The notes under the pieces: generated by a model
Database searches by the model: none
Told to the model about the DNA's origin: nothing
The model's input: the letters and a program-made list of their open reading frames with translations, nothing else
Made by a program: the position numbers and the translations under genes
NCBI GenBank assembly: GCA_016192135.1
Contig: JACPUR010000013.1
Location: forward strand, 213,175 to 277,174
Origin: Candidatus Tectomicrobia bacterium
GTDB taxonomy: Bacteria > UBA8248
Length of the DNA: 64,000 nt
Direction of reading: 5' to 3'
Shown: positions 42,985 to 51,393 of the stretch, one piece after another
How positions within the stretch are numbered: position 1 is the first letter of the stretch
How the letters are laid out: each line of letters begins with the position of its first letter

Positions 42985-43641
42985 TCAATCCGTCGTGAAC
43001 TTCTTCGCGAGCAGCGGGAAAAGGCCGGCCATCGCCTCCCCTTTCGCCGCGCGCTCTTTCACCTCCTTCTCGATGGCCCGGATCCGCTCGACTTGGCGCT
43101 TCACCTCGGCGAGCCGGGTCAGCGGAACGGCCGCCACCCCATCGATGTCGGCGACGATGATGTCGCCCGGCTCCACGCGCACCCCGCAGCAGGTGACGGG
43201 AGTGTCCATGGCCACCACCTCCAGGCGCCGCGGGAAGGCCAGGCTCCAAACCGACTTGCAGAACACCGGGAACTTCAGGTCGCGGATGTCCTCCACGTCC
43301 CGCGTCGCCCCGTCGATCACGGCGCCCACCGCCCCGCGCCGGGAGCACACCCCGCTGGAACCTCCCCCCCAGGCGGCGAGCGGGGAGCCTGCCGCGTCCA
43401 CGACCATGACGGCCCCTTTGGGGATGACGTCCACCACGTCGTAGAGGCTGTAGGGAGCCTTCACCCCTGGGGTGCGGACGGGCGCGAAGACCATTGTGGC
43501 CGCCGGGCCCGCGAACCGCGGATATGTCTCCGGCACGACGGGGCGGGGCCCTTCCATGATGAGGTTCAGCCCGAGCGCCGTCGCGGCGTCCGCCAGCGTG
43601 GCCGTGGCGACGCCCGAAAAGAAATCCGCATCCACGCTCAT
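42985..43641 (-). CDS. RraA-like / HMG aldolase family protein
   Basis: This 218-residue protein has the RraA/4-hydroxy-4-methyl-2-oxoglutarate aldolase pattern: TATLADAATALG, YDVVDVIPKGAVMVVDAAG, GVCSRRGAVGAVIDGATRDV (the G-x-x-GVV-DG-x-RD motif carrying the catalytic Arg-Asp) and VEPGDIIVADIDGVAAVP. This family cleaves 2-oxo-4-hydroxy acids to pyruvate, or decarboxylates oxaloacetate. It is last in an operon with M20, DUF4387, AtuA and amidase genes, where it may handle a keto-acid product. Confidence 0.85.
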   Translation of the reverse strand: MSVDADFFSGVATATLADAATALGLNLIMEGPRPVVPETYPRFAGPAATMVFAPVRTPGVKAPYSLYDVVDVIPKGAVMVVDAAGSPLAAWGGGSSGVCSRRGAVGAVIDGATRDVEDIRDLKFPVFCKSVWSLAFPRRLEVVAMDTPVTCCGVRVEPGDIIVADIDGVAAVPLTRLAEVKRQVERIRAIEKEVKERAAKGEAMAGLFPLLAKKFTTD

Positions 43642-43711
43642 CGGAGCCTCCTCCCGCCTTGGCGCACCCCGCCCCTGGATGCCGCCCCCGTTTGTCCTTC
43701 CTGCACGGCGA

Positions 43712-45097
43712 TCAGTAGGTCAATCCGCCGAATCCCTCGAAGAAGCGCGCGAGGAACTTCTCCGATCGCAGCAGGCCCTCCACCTGGCAGTACTCATTCG
43801 CCGCGTGCTTGCGCATGGCATTGCAGGGAAGCCCCCCGATCCAGGGGATGCCCAATTCTTCGGTCCAGAGCGCAACCGGCATCCCCGCGGGATGGACGGG
43901 CCAGACCTCGGGGTCCGCCCCCATCTCCTTGTGGGCCCGAAGGAAGCACGCGATGAGAGGGTGTTCCGGCGAGGTGGCGCCGCCGGCATAGTGGTTGTTC
44001 ACGACGAACTCGATGTCCCCGAAACCGCCCTCCTCGAGAATCCGGCGCACGTTCTCGATGCGCTCGTCCGGGTCCTCGCCCGGCAGAAAGCGCATGTTCA
44101 CCACCGCCTGGGCCTCGGAGGGGATGCTCACCTTGACGGATTTCCCCTCCCCGATGAACCCCGCCTGGAGGCCGATCAGGGTGAACTCGGGGCGGAAGAG
44201 GTGCGCGCGCACCGCCGCATGGAAGTCGTCCTGACGAAACCGCTTCACCCCCAGGCTCCGCCTCAGCCGTTCGGGATCCATGCGCTCGGAGAGCCGGCGG
44301 CAGAGCCTCTCTTGGACCGGGCTCGGCATCCAGCCCTCTCCGCGCTCGTAGATCTCCTCGAGGCGCTTTTCAAGATAGGCGACCGCCTCGACCAAGCGGT
44401 CGGCGGGGTTTCCGATCCAGTTGCTGTTCAGGGCGTGGATCTCGTTGCCGATGGGGCCGCCCCACTCGCCCGGCCGGCAGAAGAGCCTTCCCATGAGGTT
44501 GCCCTTCAGGCCGAGAGGGACGATGGGGGTGCCGTCGGTCTGGGCCATCGGGCAGAGCCAGTAGGCGGCGTTCGCCCGTTTCATCTTTTCCTTGTAGCGC
44601 GGAAAGAAGTCCTTGAGCCCGCCGCTTCCCAGCTCCGAGGCCTCGTGGACGAACATGAGATTGAGCGGGAGCTTTTGGCCCGCGGCGCGGGCGGCGTACA
44701 CGGTGTTCATGACGCCGGCGATGCCCGTCTTCATGTCCTCTGCGCCCCGGCCGACGATGCAGCGGCCCAGGCCGTCGAGCTGGTGTATCCGCGGCTCGAA
44801 GGGCGGGTTCAGCCAGCCCGGCTCCTCCGCCGGGGTCACGTCGTAGAGGCCGTGGCAGAGCAGCGTCCGCGGCGCGCCTTCGTCAATCAGGCCGAAGACG
44901 ACGGGGAACTCGGCGGTCTCGACCACCTCGGCCGTCCCCCCCACCTCGCGGATTTCCCCGGCGAGCATCTCCGCCATCTCGCGGTTGCCCCAGTCCAGGG
45001 CCGACACGCTCGGCTGCCGGATGTAGTCCAGAAGGCGGCGGACGTGGCTGTCTTCGAAATCCCTTTCGATTTGAGCGACTACGCGATCGACTTTCAT
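43712..45097 (-). CDS. M20-family deacylase/peptidase (ArgE/DapE-like)
   Basis: This 461-residue protein has the M20 motif set: LLCHGLYDVTPAEEPGWLNP, GRGAEDMKTGIAGVM, VHEASELGSGGLKD (acidic pair) and a C-terminal RKHAANEYCQVEG with the last ligand. It resembles ArgE/DapE-type deacylases. Start 45097 is set by GAGGGAGGAG. It begins 12 bases after the DUF4387 gene stop. It would cleave an N-acyl bond in a pathway that starts with the amidase or AtuA-type proteins. Confidence 0.85.
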   Translation of the reverse strand: MKVDRVVAQIERDFEDSHVRRLLDYIRQPSVSALDWGNREMAEMLAGEIREVGGTAEVVETAEFPVVFGLIDEGAPRTLLCHGLYDVTPAEEPGWLNPPFEPRIHQLDGLGRCIVGRGAEDMKTGIAGVMNTVYAARAAGQKLPLNLMFVHEASELGSGGLKDFFPRYKEKMKRANAAYWLCPMAQTDGTPIVPLGLKGNLMGRLFCRPGEWGGPIGNEIHALNSNWIGNPADRLVEAVAYLEKRLEEIYERGEGWMPSPVQERLCRRLSERMDPERLRRSLGVKRFRQDDFHAAVRAHLFRPEFTLIGLQAGFIGEGKSVKVSIPSEAQAVVNMRFLPGEDPDERIENVRRILEEGGFGDIEFVVNNHYAGGATSPEHPLIACFLRAHKEMGADPEVWPVHPAGMPVALWTEELGIPWIGGLPCNAMRKHAANEYCQVEGLLRSEKFLARFFEGFGGLTY

Positions 45098-45108
45098 CCG
45101 CTCCTCCC

Positions 45109-45420
45109 TCAAGGGATCATCAAGCCGAGCAGCGGGCCGTGCTGCTGGGCGCCGTAGACATCGCGGTCGCCCGGCGCGCCCGAGGTGGGCCCGGTTCGCG
45201 GTATGGTGATCTTGATGGCGCGGGCCGCGTCGAACTGGATGATCCGGACCTCCTCGGCCTCGACGCCATAGAGCGCGGCCACGGCGCCGGGCGTCAGGGC
45301 CTCGCTGCCGGCCACCCGCCTGTAGGTCCCCTCATCGGCGAAGAGCAGATCCAGGGTTATATAGAGGGGCCCCGCGTTCTTGCTCCGCAGGACTTCCGCC
45401 AGGTCGTAGAGGCGATCCAA
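45109..45420 (-). CDS. DUF4387 (AtuA-associated) protein
   Basis: This 103-residue protein reads DRLYDLAEVLRSKNAGPLYI, then TLDLLFADEGTYRRVAGSEA and AIKITIPRTGPTSGAPGDRD, the pattern of DUF4387 proteins that almost always follow AtuA-family genes. A TTG start at 45420 is assumed, nine bases after the AtuA stop with a G-rich upstream stretch; a GTG overlapping the upstream gene is possible. AtuA and this protein are thought to form two parts of one enzyme or a complex, sometimes fused in other genomes. The reaction is not established. Confidence 0.8.
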   Translation of the reverse strand: MDRLYDLAEVLRSKNAGPLYITLDLLFADEGTYRRVAGSEALTPGAVAALYGVEAEEVRIIQFDAARAIKITIPRTGPTSGAPGDRDVYGAQQHGPLLGLMIP

Positions 45421-45428
45421 GCCCCCCC

Positions 45429-46793
45429 CTAACCCACCCGCTCGAACTCGACCGCGAAGGGAGCGCCCGCGTCCTCGAGCTCGATGAGATGGTAGATGTG
45501 GAACTCGTAGACCGGGCCGCCCCGGAAATCCGAGGGCGAAAAGGGAAAGGCCAGGTTGCCGGCCGTCGCCTTGCGCCCTTCGAAGCCGCAATGAAGGTAG
45601 GTGCTGCGCGTGAGGGACAGAACGGCGTCGGCCGTGGCTTGGTCTTTGGCGATGGCCTCCATCACGAGCCCCACCTCATGCGCCGTCCTCGGACCCTCGG
45701 GGCCCGGGCGGCCGAGCACGCCGTCGCGGCCGTAGTAGACGAAGCGCAGCTCATAGTCCTCGGGCGCGAGGCTGCCGCGCAGCATGTCCGCCACGGTTTC
45801 CCGCACCCGCTCCTCCACCTCGTCGAGCCGCCGCAGCAGGCTCGGGTCGGTCATCCCCGCCACCGCGATGGTGCGCCAGCCGCGCAAGCGGACGCCCTCG
45901 AGTTTGATCGTGGGCCGCTGAGCGGCGACGAAGCGGCCGCCGCTCACCCGCACCCGCCGGTCGTCGAGCTGTTCGAACTCGGTCGCCTTCAGGTCCACCA
46001 TGCCCTCAGGCTCGTAGAAGAGGTAGGGATCGGGCTGCTCGTACATCATGTGCGCGGCCACGGAGTTGGGCGTCAGCCGCTTGCCCATGTTCATGGGTTC
46101 GAGCTCGAAGTGGTCCTTCCGGAGCGTGCCCAGAATGCAATCGTTCGCCCCGATGGGAAGGGCGCATTGCGCGCCGCACTCGATGATCTTCGACATGTGG
46201 AAGGCGAGCCCCAGGTCGTAACCCCGCATGGCGGCGAACGCGGTGTAGATCGCCGTGTCGCAGGAGCGGCCCGCCAGGACGACGTCCGCCCCGCCCTCCA
46301 ATGCGCGGATATACGGCGTCAGGCCCATCTGGCCCACGATGCGCACGCTCTCATCCACGGCCTCTTCGGTGAGAGCCGGGAGCTTGCCCAGAGAGCGCGT
46401 GCGGCCCTCCCGGATGGCCTTCTTCACGAACTCCTTGTCCATCTCCGAGCGGATGATGGCGAGCCTGAACTTGAGGCCGTCGCGCCTGGCGAGCTGGTGC
46501 ATGACGCCGAGGACGGCATCCACGTGAGGATTGCCTCCCGCCGTTCCCGCCGAGCCGATGAGGTAGGGGATGCCCTTCCGGCGGGCGGCGCGGAGGGAGA
46601 GGCCCAGGTCGCGGACGATCTGCTCGCGCCGGGTGAGCTGCTCGCCGCTGCCCAGATAATAGGGCCCCGCGTCCGTGGAGCCGTTGTCGGCCCCCATGTA
46701 ATGAGGATCGCGCGCGATCCCGTTCTCAAGCGAAGAAACCGGGAACCCATAGCCCAGGTTCCCGCAGACCGAGAGGACACGCAGCTCGTCCAT
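45429..46793 (-). CDS. AtuA-family (DUF1446) protein
   Basis: This 454-residue protein begins LRVLSVCGNLGYGFPVSSLE with IARDPHYMGADNGSTDAGPY and LIGSAGTAGGNPHVDAVLGV, the AtuA/DUF1446 signature. DVVLAGRSCDTAIYTAFAAM and KIIECGAQCALPIGANDCIL follow. AtuA is required for acyclic terpene use in Pseudomonas, but relatives are found beside amidases and hydrolases in many pathways, and the reaction is not known. It is followed by its usual partner DUF4387 and preceded by the amidase gene. Confidence 0.85.
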   Translation of the reverse strand: MDELRVLSVCGNLGYGFPVSSLENGIARDPHYMGADNGSTDAGPYYLGSGEQLTRREQIVRDLGLSLRAARRKGIPYLIGSAGTAGGNPHVDAVLGVMHQLARRDGLKFRLAIIRSEMDKEFVKKAIREGRTRSLGKLPALTEEAVDESVRIVGQMGLTPYIRALEGGADVVLAGRSCDTAIYTAFAAMRGYDLGLAFHMSKIIECGAQCALPIGANDCILGTLRKDHFELEPMNMGKRLTPNSVAAHMMYEQPDPYLFYEPEGMVDLKATEFEQLDDRRVRVSGGRFVAAQRPTIKLEGVRLRGWRTIAVAGMTDPSLLRRLDEVEERVRETVADMLRGSLAPEDYELRFVYYGRDGVLGRPGPEGPRTAHEVGLVMEAIAKDQATADAVLSLTRSTYLHCGFEGRKATAGNLAFPFSPSDFRGGPVYEFHIYHLIELEDAGAPFAVEFERVG

Positions 46794-46949
46794 CGGGCGC
46801 TCTCCATCAAAGCATCCGGTGAGATGAAAGAGACTATCAGATCCCCGGCACGCGGCAAAACAGGGAAATTCGCGCGCAATTGCCCTCGCCGGCTCCGGCT
46901 CGGGCCTTACGTCCGATGCCGGCCGGTGGGCCCGCGGCGCCGGGGGAAG

Positions 46950-48314
46950 TCACGCCTGTCCCCCGGGCTCGGCAATCCCGGCGCGCCAGCCCAGCTCTTC
47001 TTCGCACCAGCGGGCCGCCGCCAGGAGGCCCGCCTCGCCGAACCTCCGCGCGCCAAGCTGGATGCCGAAGGGCAGGCCCTCCCCGCCCCGCCCCAGGGGG
47101 AGGGTGACGGCGGGCTGCCCCGACAGCGAGAAGGGCTCGCAGAAGAGGCCGCTCCCCGTCGAAACCTCCCAGGGAGGCGACAGCTGATCGAACGTGGGGA
47201 GCACGATCAGTTCATAATGCCCGTGGAGCCGGTCCACCGCCCGGATGAACCGCGACCGCAAGCGCATGGCGTTGACATAGTGAACGGCGGGCACCATGAA
47301 CCCCGCCGTCACGGTCCGCCGGGTCGAGGGGGGGTAGGCGTCCATGTTCTCCCGGAACATCTCGCCGTGATAGCAAGCGGCATCCACGGCGCGGATCATC
47401 GCGTGGACCGAATGAATCAGTTCGCGGTCCATCGGGAGCCTTCCCTCCTCCACCTTCACGCCTTTCTCCCGCAGAAGAGAAACCGCCCTCAGCGTCCAAT
47501 CCGCCACCTCTGCATTCGCCAAGGGCAGATAGTCTTCCTTCAACAACAGCGCCCGCCCCGGACGCCGGGGGGCGGAAGCGGCGGCGAAGTCTTGCGCGGG
47601 GATATCCGGGGCCCCATCGTCTCCCGGCGCCGGCCCGGACATCACCGTGAGGAGGTGCGCCAGGTCTTCCACCGACCGGGCGATGAGGCCCACGTGGTCG
47701 AACGTCCACGACACCTTGACGATCCCGGTCCGGGGTATCCGCCCGTACGTGGGCTTCAGGGCGCACACGCCGCAGAAGGCCGCGGGGCGTAGGGTGGAGC
47801 CCGTGGTCTGGGAGCCCAAGGCGACGGGCACCATCCCGGCCGCGACCGCCGCCGCCGAGCCGCTGCTCGATCCCCCGGGGCTGCGGGCGAGGTCCCACGG
47901 GTTCCGGGTGACGGAAGGGTCGGAGTTGGCGAAGGGGGTGGTCACCGTCTTCCCGATGGCGACCGCCCCGGCCGCCCGGAGGCGGGCGATGGAAACCGCG
48001 TCGGCATCGGGAACGTGGCCCCGGTAAAGGGGGGTCCCCGCCTCTCGCCGGAGGCCCTTGATGTCGAAGATGTCCTTGGCGCCGAAGGGCGCGCCCGCAA
48101 GCGGGCCTAAGGGGCGGCCCTCCGCCCGGCTCCGATCCGCCGCCCGGGCCGCCTCCAGAGCGCCCTCCCGGTCCACCTGCGCCCAGGCCTTCAACCGGTC
48201 TTCGCATTGGCCGATACGGGATAAGATGGCGCCCACCCACTCCGCCGCCGATAGGGTGCCCTCGGCCATGCGGCGGAGCCCTTCGCTCAGGGTGAATTTC
48301 CAGGACTCGGTCAT
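46950..48314 (-). CDS. Amidase-signature family amidase
   Basis: This 454-residue enzyme has the amidase-signature triad in context: Lys in APFGAKDIFDIKG, the Ser-rich loop SPGGSSSGSAAAVAAGMVPV (cis-Ser), and the nucleophile in GSQTTGSTLRPAAFCGVCAL, followed by KPTYGRIPRTG. It hydrolyses an amide to acid plus ammonia in the cytoplasm. Start 48314 follows GGAGG. It is first in a five-gene operon, 156 bases ahead of the AtuA gene, behind an extended -10. In this genome it could act on amides produced by the nitrile hydratase, but that link is inference. Confidence 0.88.
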   Translation of the reverse strand: MTESWKFTLSEGLRRMAEGTLSAAEWVGAILSRIGQCEDRLKAWAQVDREGALEAARAADRSRAEGRPLGPLAGAPFGAKDIFDIKGLRREAGTPLYRGHVPDADAVSIARLRAAGAVAIGKTVTTPFANSDPSVTRNPWDLARSPGGSSSGSAAAVAAGMVPVALGSQTTGSTLRPAAFCGVCALKPTYGRIPRTGIVKVSWTFDHVGLIARSVEDLAHLLTVMSGPAPGDDGAPDIPAQDFAAASAPRRPGRALLLKEDYLPLANAEVADWTLRAVSLLREKGVKVEEGRLPMDRELIHSVHAMIRAVDAACYHGEMFRENMDAYPPSTRRTVTAGFMVPAVHYVNAMRLRSRFIRAVDRLHGHYELIVLPTFDQLSPPWEVSTGSGLFCEPFSLSGQPAVTLPLGRGGEGLPFGIQLGARRFGEAGLLAAARWCEEELGWRAGIAEPGGQA

Positions 48315-48420
48315 CGAGGTCCTCCATTCCCCGCCGCGGCAATTCGCACCGGCTCCCGCCTTCGCGCGGCAAACCGCGGCGGCTCGCCCGTCCTGAACAT
48401 GGCACGGCTTTCGTCGGGAA

Positions 48421-48433
48421 TGATATTCTAGCA
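48421..48433. promoter_or_regulatory. Overlapping divergent extended -10 promoters
   Basis: On the minus strand TGC-TAGAAT (hexamer 48425-48430) lies about 110 bases before the amidase start. On the plus strand TGA-TATTCT (48421-48429) lies about 90 bases before the lyase start. The two overlap almost fully, so only one can be occupied at a time. Neither has a clear -35. Confidence 0.4.
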
Positions 48434-48520
48434 TCATTCATTTTTCACGGCGCCGTCGGCGGATTCCGGATGGCCTGGGCGGGAAACCCTCAGGAGTTCT
48501 CTTGGGTGAAGGAGCCGAAA

Positions 48521-49408
48521 ATGAACGAGCGGAGACGTCGTCTTCGGGCCTTGCTAGAAAGCGGGGATCCGCTGCTCGCCCCCGCCTGCATCGATGCGTT
48601 CAGCGCGCGCATGGTGGAGCAGGCGGGCTTTCATGTGAATTACCTGACGGGGAACGGGGCATCGGCGGCCCTGCTCGGCCGGCCGGACGTGGGCCTCATG
48701 ACGTTGCGGGAGGTGGCCGACGTGTGCCGGAACATCAGCCTCGCCACCGCCATTCCGCTCATCGCGGACGCCGACACGGGATATGGAAACGCCATCAACG
48801 TGATTCGAACGGTCCGGGAACTCGAGCTGGCGGGGGCCGCCTGCCTTCAGCTCGAGGATCAGGTTACGCCGAAGCGATGCGGGCACCTCCCCGGCTCGAA
48901 GCCGGTGGTTTCGCTTGGCGAGCAAGTGGGGAAGCTCAAGGCCGCCCTGGACGCGCGCCAGGATCCCGATCTGCTGATCCTGGCACGGACGGACGCGGCG
49001 GCCGATCACGGGTTGGACGAGGCAATCCGGCGGGCGCATGCCTTCAAGGAGGCGGGAGCGGATCTGATTTTCATCGAAGTGGATGGAACGAGAGAGGAGC
49101 TTGTCCGGATCGGAAAGGAGGTCCCCGGGCCGCTGGCCGTCACGGTGGACGAGTCCCGGCGGGACGCACCGTTTTCTCCACAGGAGCTGGCCGCGCTCGG
49201 CTTCCGGCTGATCATATATCCCGGGATCATCCGCTGCACATATTTAAAGGCGGTCACGGATGCTCTGAGGATATTGAAGAAGGAAAGCTCGACCCTGGCG
49301 GCCAAGGATCGACTCGCCTCTTTCCGGGATTACAACCAAGCGCTAGGCATCGAGGAGATCAACGCCTGGGAAGAGAAGTATCTCTCATCCATCCGAAATC
49401 CGGCGTGA
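48521..49408 (+). CDS. Isocitrate lyase/PEP mutase superfamily lyase
   Basis: This 295-residue TIM-barrel enzyme has PACIDAFSARMVEQAGFHVN, LIADADTGYGNAINVIRTVR (metal-binding Asp pair) and LEDQVTPKRCGHLPG, the KK/R-CGH motif with the catalytic Cys that marks lyases rather than mutases. It probably cleaves a 2-methylisocitrate-, dimethylmalate- or oxaloacetate-like acid. Start 48521 has AAGGAG before it; 17 further in-frame residues upstream are unlikely. It is monocistronic, with a strong terminator after it. 2,3-dimethylmalate lyase would fit the dimethylmalate-type hydro-lyases nearby, as a suggestion only. Confidence 0.85.
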   Translation: MNERRRRLRALLESGDPLLAPACIDAFSARMVEQAGFHVNYLTGNGASAALLGRPDVGLMTLREVADVCRNISLATAIPLIADADTGYGNAINVIRTVRELELAGAACLQLEDQVTPKRCGHLPGSKPVVSLGEQVGKLKAALDARQDPDLLILARTDAAADHGLDEAIRRAHAFKEAGADLIFIEVDGTREELVRIGKEVPGPLAVTVDESRRDAPFSPQELAALGFRLIIYPGIIRCTYLKAVTDALRILKKESSTLAAKDRLASFRDYNQALGIEEINAWEEKYLSSIRNPA

Positions 49409-49430
49409 TCTCGAAAGGACATCCTGGAGG

Positions 49431-49483
49431 GCGGGATCCGGCGGCCCGGCTGTTTCATCGCCGGGCCTGATCCCGCGCCTTTT
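49431..49483 (+). terminator. Intrinsic terminator of the lyase gene
   Basis: GCGGGATC (49431-49438) pairs with 49469-49476 and GGCCCGGC (49443-49450) with 49460-49467, leaving a nine-base loop and a small internal bulge. TTTT follows at 49480-49483. It ends the plus-strand transcript before the convergent SDR gene. Confidence 0.7.
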
Positions 49484-49529
49484 CAAATGAACCAGCCAAC
49501 CAGATGCCCAATCCGTCCCTGAGACAAGG

Positions 49530-50282
49530 CTAGGCCAGTGCGCCTCCGTCCACCGGAAGGACCGTCCCGGTGACCATCGAGGAGGCTTCGCTCGCCAGAA
49601 ACACCGCCGCCCCCGCGCAATCTTCCGCCTCCAGCAGGCGGGGGATCGGCTGGAGGGAGAGAACGCGCTGGAGTTTTTCTTCATTTTGCCAGGTGGCAGC
49701 CGAAAAATCCGTGCGGGTGAGTATGGGGGCGATGGCATTCACCGTAATTCCATAGCGGCCGAGCTCGGAGGCGAACTGGCGCGTCATCATGATCTGGGCG
49801 GCCTTGCTGATGCTGTAGTCGCCGTAGCCGGCCCGCGCCTTGAGGCCGGTGGAGGAGACGACATTGATCACCCTTCCCCACCCGCGCCCGGCCATGGGCC
49901 GGGCGAGCATCTGGATCATCTGGAGGTAGCCGCTCACGTTCGCGCGCATGGTGGCTTGCCAGCTTTCGAGAGGGCAATCCAGCAGGGGGCCGAGGGTGCC
50001 CCGGGCGGCGGCGTTGTTCACCAGGATGTCAATTCTTCCAAAGGCTGGCTCGGCCTTCCGGCAAAGGTCGAGGATTCCTTCCTCCCTGGACAGGTCCGAC
50101 TCGGCCAAGGCGATCCTGCCTCCACCCGGGGGAATGCTTTCGGCCGCCCTCTTCAGCCGGACGCCATCCCGGCCATGCAGCACCACGTCCGCTCCGGCGG
50201 CCGCGAAGGCGCGGGCGATCGCGTGCCCGATGCCCCGGGCGCTGCCCGTGACCAAGGCGGTCTTCCCCCTCAGCGAGAACAT
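49530..50282 (-). CDS. Short-chain dehydrogenase/reductase (module 2)
   Basis: This 250-residue SDR has TGSARGIGHAIARAFAAAG, NNAAARGTLGPLLDCPLE, the Ser in INVVSSTGLKARAGYGDYSI and the Tyr/Lys in YSISKAA. Its active-site block (STGLKAR-x-GYGDY, then TRQFASELGRYGITVNAIAP and LTRTDFS) is nearly the same as that of the SDR at 51390-52160, so the two are recent paralogues. It follows the enolase-superfamily gene by 10 bases. It probably oxidises or reduces a sugar-acid intermediate. Confidence 0.9.
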   Translation of the reverse strand: MFSLRGKTALVTGSARGIGHAIARAFAAAGADVVLHGRDGVRLKRAAESIPPGGGRIALAESDLSREEGILDLCRKAEPAFGRIDILVNNAAARGTLGPLLDCPLESWQATMRANVSGYLQMIQMLARPMAGRGWGRVINVVSSTGLKARAGYGDYSISKAAQIMMTRQFASELGRYGITVNAIAPILTRTDFSAATWQNEEKLQRVLSLQPIPRLLEAEDCAGAAVFLASEASSMVTGTVLPVDGGALA

Positions 50283-50292
50283 GGCCTCTCCA

Positions 50293-51393
50293 TCAATCCA
50301 GCAGGACGGAACGGATGTAATCCTCGTTCCAGGCGAGGCCCAGGCCGGGCTTTTCCGAAAGGACGAGGGCGCCGTCCTGGAAATCGAAACCCTCTTGGAA
50401 CAGCGGCTGCCACCAGGGCTGGTAGGTCTGCCAGATCGCCCCTGGCGTGGCCGCCTGAAGGTGAGCGCTCACCTCCATGAACATGTGGGGGGTGATCGGG
50501 ACGTTATAGGCGTGGCACAGGGCGGCGGACTGGCGCCAGCCGGTCACCCCGCCGATCCGCATGAGGTCCACCATCAGGTAGTCCGCCGCCCGCCGGCGCA
50601 GGAAAGGCAGGAGGCCCTGGGTGCCGAAATTCGTCTCCCCCGCGCAGACGGGGCAGTCGAGCGCCTGGCTGACCCGCGCGCACCCCTCGATGTCCTCGTG
50701 CGGAACCGGCTCTTCGAGCCAGTAGGGGCGGAGCGGCTCCATCGCCTTGCCCGCCTGAATCGCGGCCGGCGCATCCCATCCCTGGTTCACATCCACCATG
50801 ATCTCGATCTCGGGCCCCAGCGCCTCGCGGACGATGCAGCAGCGTTCCACATCATCCCGCCAGTCCTTCTTGCCCACCCGGAATTTAACCGCCCGGAAAC
50901 CCCGCTCCTTCAGCTCGGCGGCCTCCTCGGCGAGTTGCTCCCGCGAGGCGTGGAGCCAGAGCGCCTCTCCGGCGTAGACCTCGGCCCGGTTCTTGAAGCC
51001 CCCGAGGATGCGGAAGAGCGGCAGCCCGGCGGTACGGGCCAGAGCGTCCCAGCATGCGGTGTCGATGGCCGCCATCGCGATCAGGGCGGAACCCGCATGG
51101 CCGATGAACGTGGTGGCGCTGTACAGCTTCCACCAGAGGGCCTCGGGAAGAAGGGCGCTCTCGCCGATGGCCGCCGCCGCGAGATCGCCGGTCAGGGCCG
51201 CGATGGCGGCGATGCGTTTTTTCCCGAAGCAGAACGACCAGCCCATCCCCTGCACGCCGTCCCGGGTTCGCACGGTGACGAGGACGCTCTCGACGGTGTC
51301 GCTCCGGAAGGTGGCCGTGATCACCGGCCGGGCGATGGGCACCGAAACCGTCCTCACCTGAATCGACTCGATGAGGCCGCCCGGGACGCTCAT
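50293..51393 (-). CDS. Enolase-superfamily (mandelate racemase type) enzyme, module 2
   Basis: This 366-residue protein has the mandelate-racemase-group residues: AVKFRVGKKDW (K-x-R base motif), IMVDVNQGWDAPAAIQAG (first metal Asp), YWLEEPVPHEDI (Glu), CAGETNFGT (Glu), DLMRIGGVTGW (Asp of the His-Asp dyad) and PITPHMFMEVSAHL (His base). Enzymes of this group dehydrate or epimerise acid sugars or related hydroxy-acids. Its start overlaps the upstream SDR stop as ATGA. Confidence 0.88.
   Translation of the reverse strand: MSVPGGLIESIQVRTVSVPIARPVITATFRSDTVESVLVTVRTRDGVQGMGWSFCFGKKRIAAIAALTGDLAAAAIGESALLPEALWWKLYSATTFIGHAGSALIAMAAIDTACWDALARTAGLPLFRILGGFKNRAEVYAGEALWLHASREQLAEEAAELKERGFRAVKFRVGKKDWRDDVERCCIVREALGPEIEIMVDVNQGWDAPAAIQAGKAMEPLRPYWLEEPVPHEDIEGCARVSQALDCPVCAGETNFGTQGLLPFLRRRAADYLMVDLMRIGGVTGWRQSAALCHAYNVPITPHMFMEVSAHLQAATPGAIWQTYQPWWQPLFQEGFDFQDGALVLSEKPGLGLAWNEDYIRSVLLD

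Noticed and set aside
48331-48382. 9-bp inverted repeat CCGCCGCGG in the amidase leader
   Set aside because: The arms are 34 bases apart and purely G/C, which is common by chance at this base composition.
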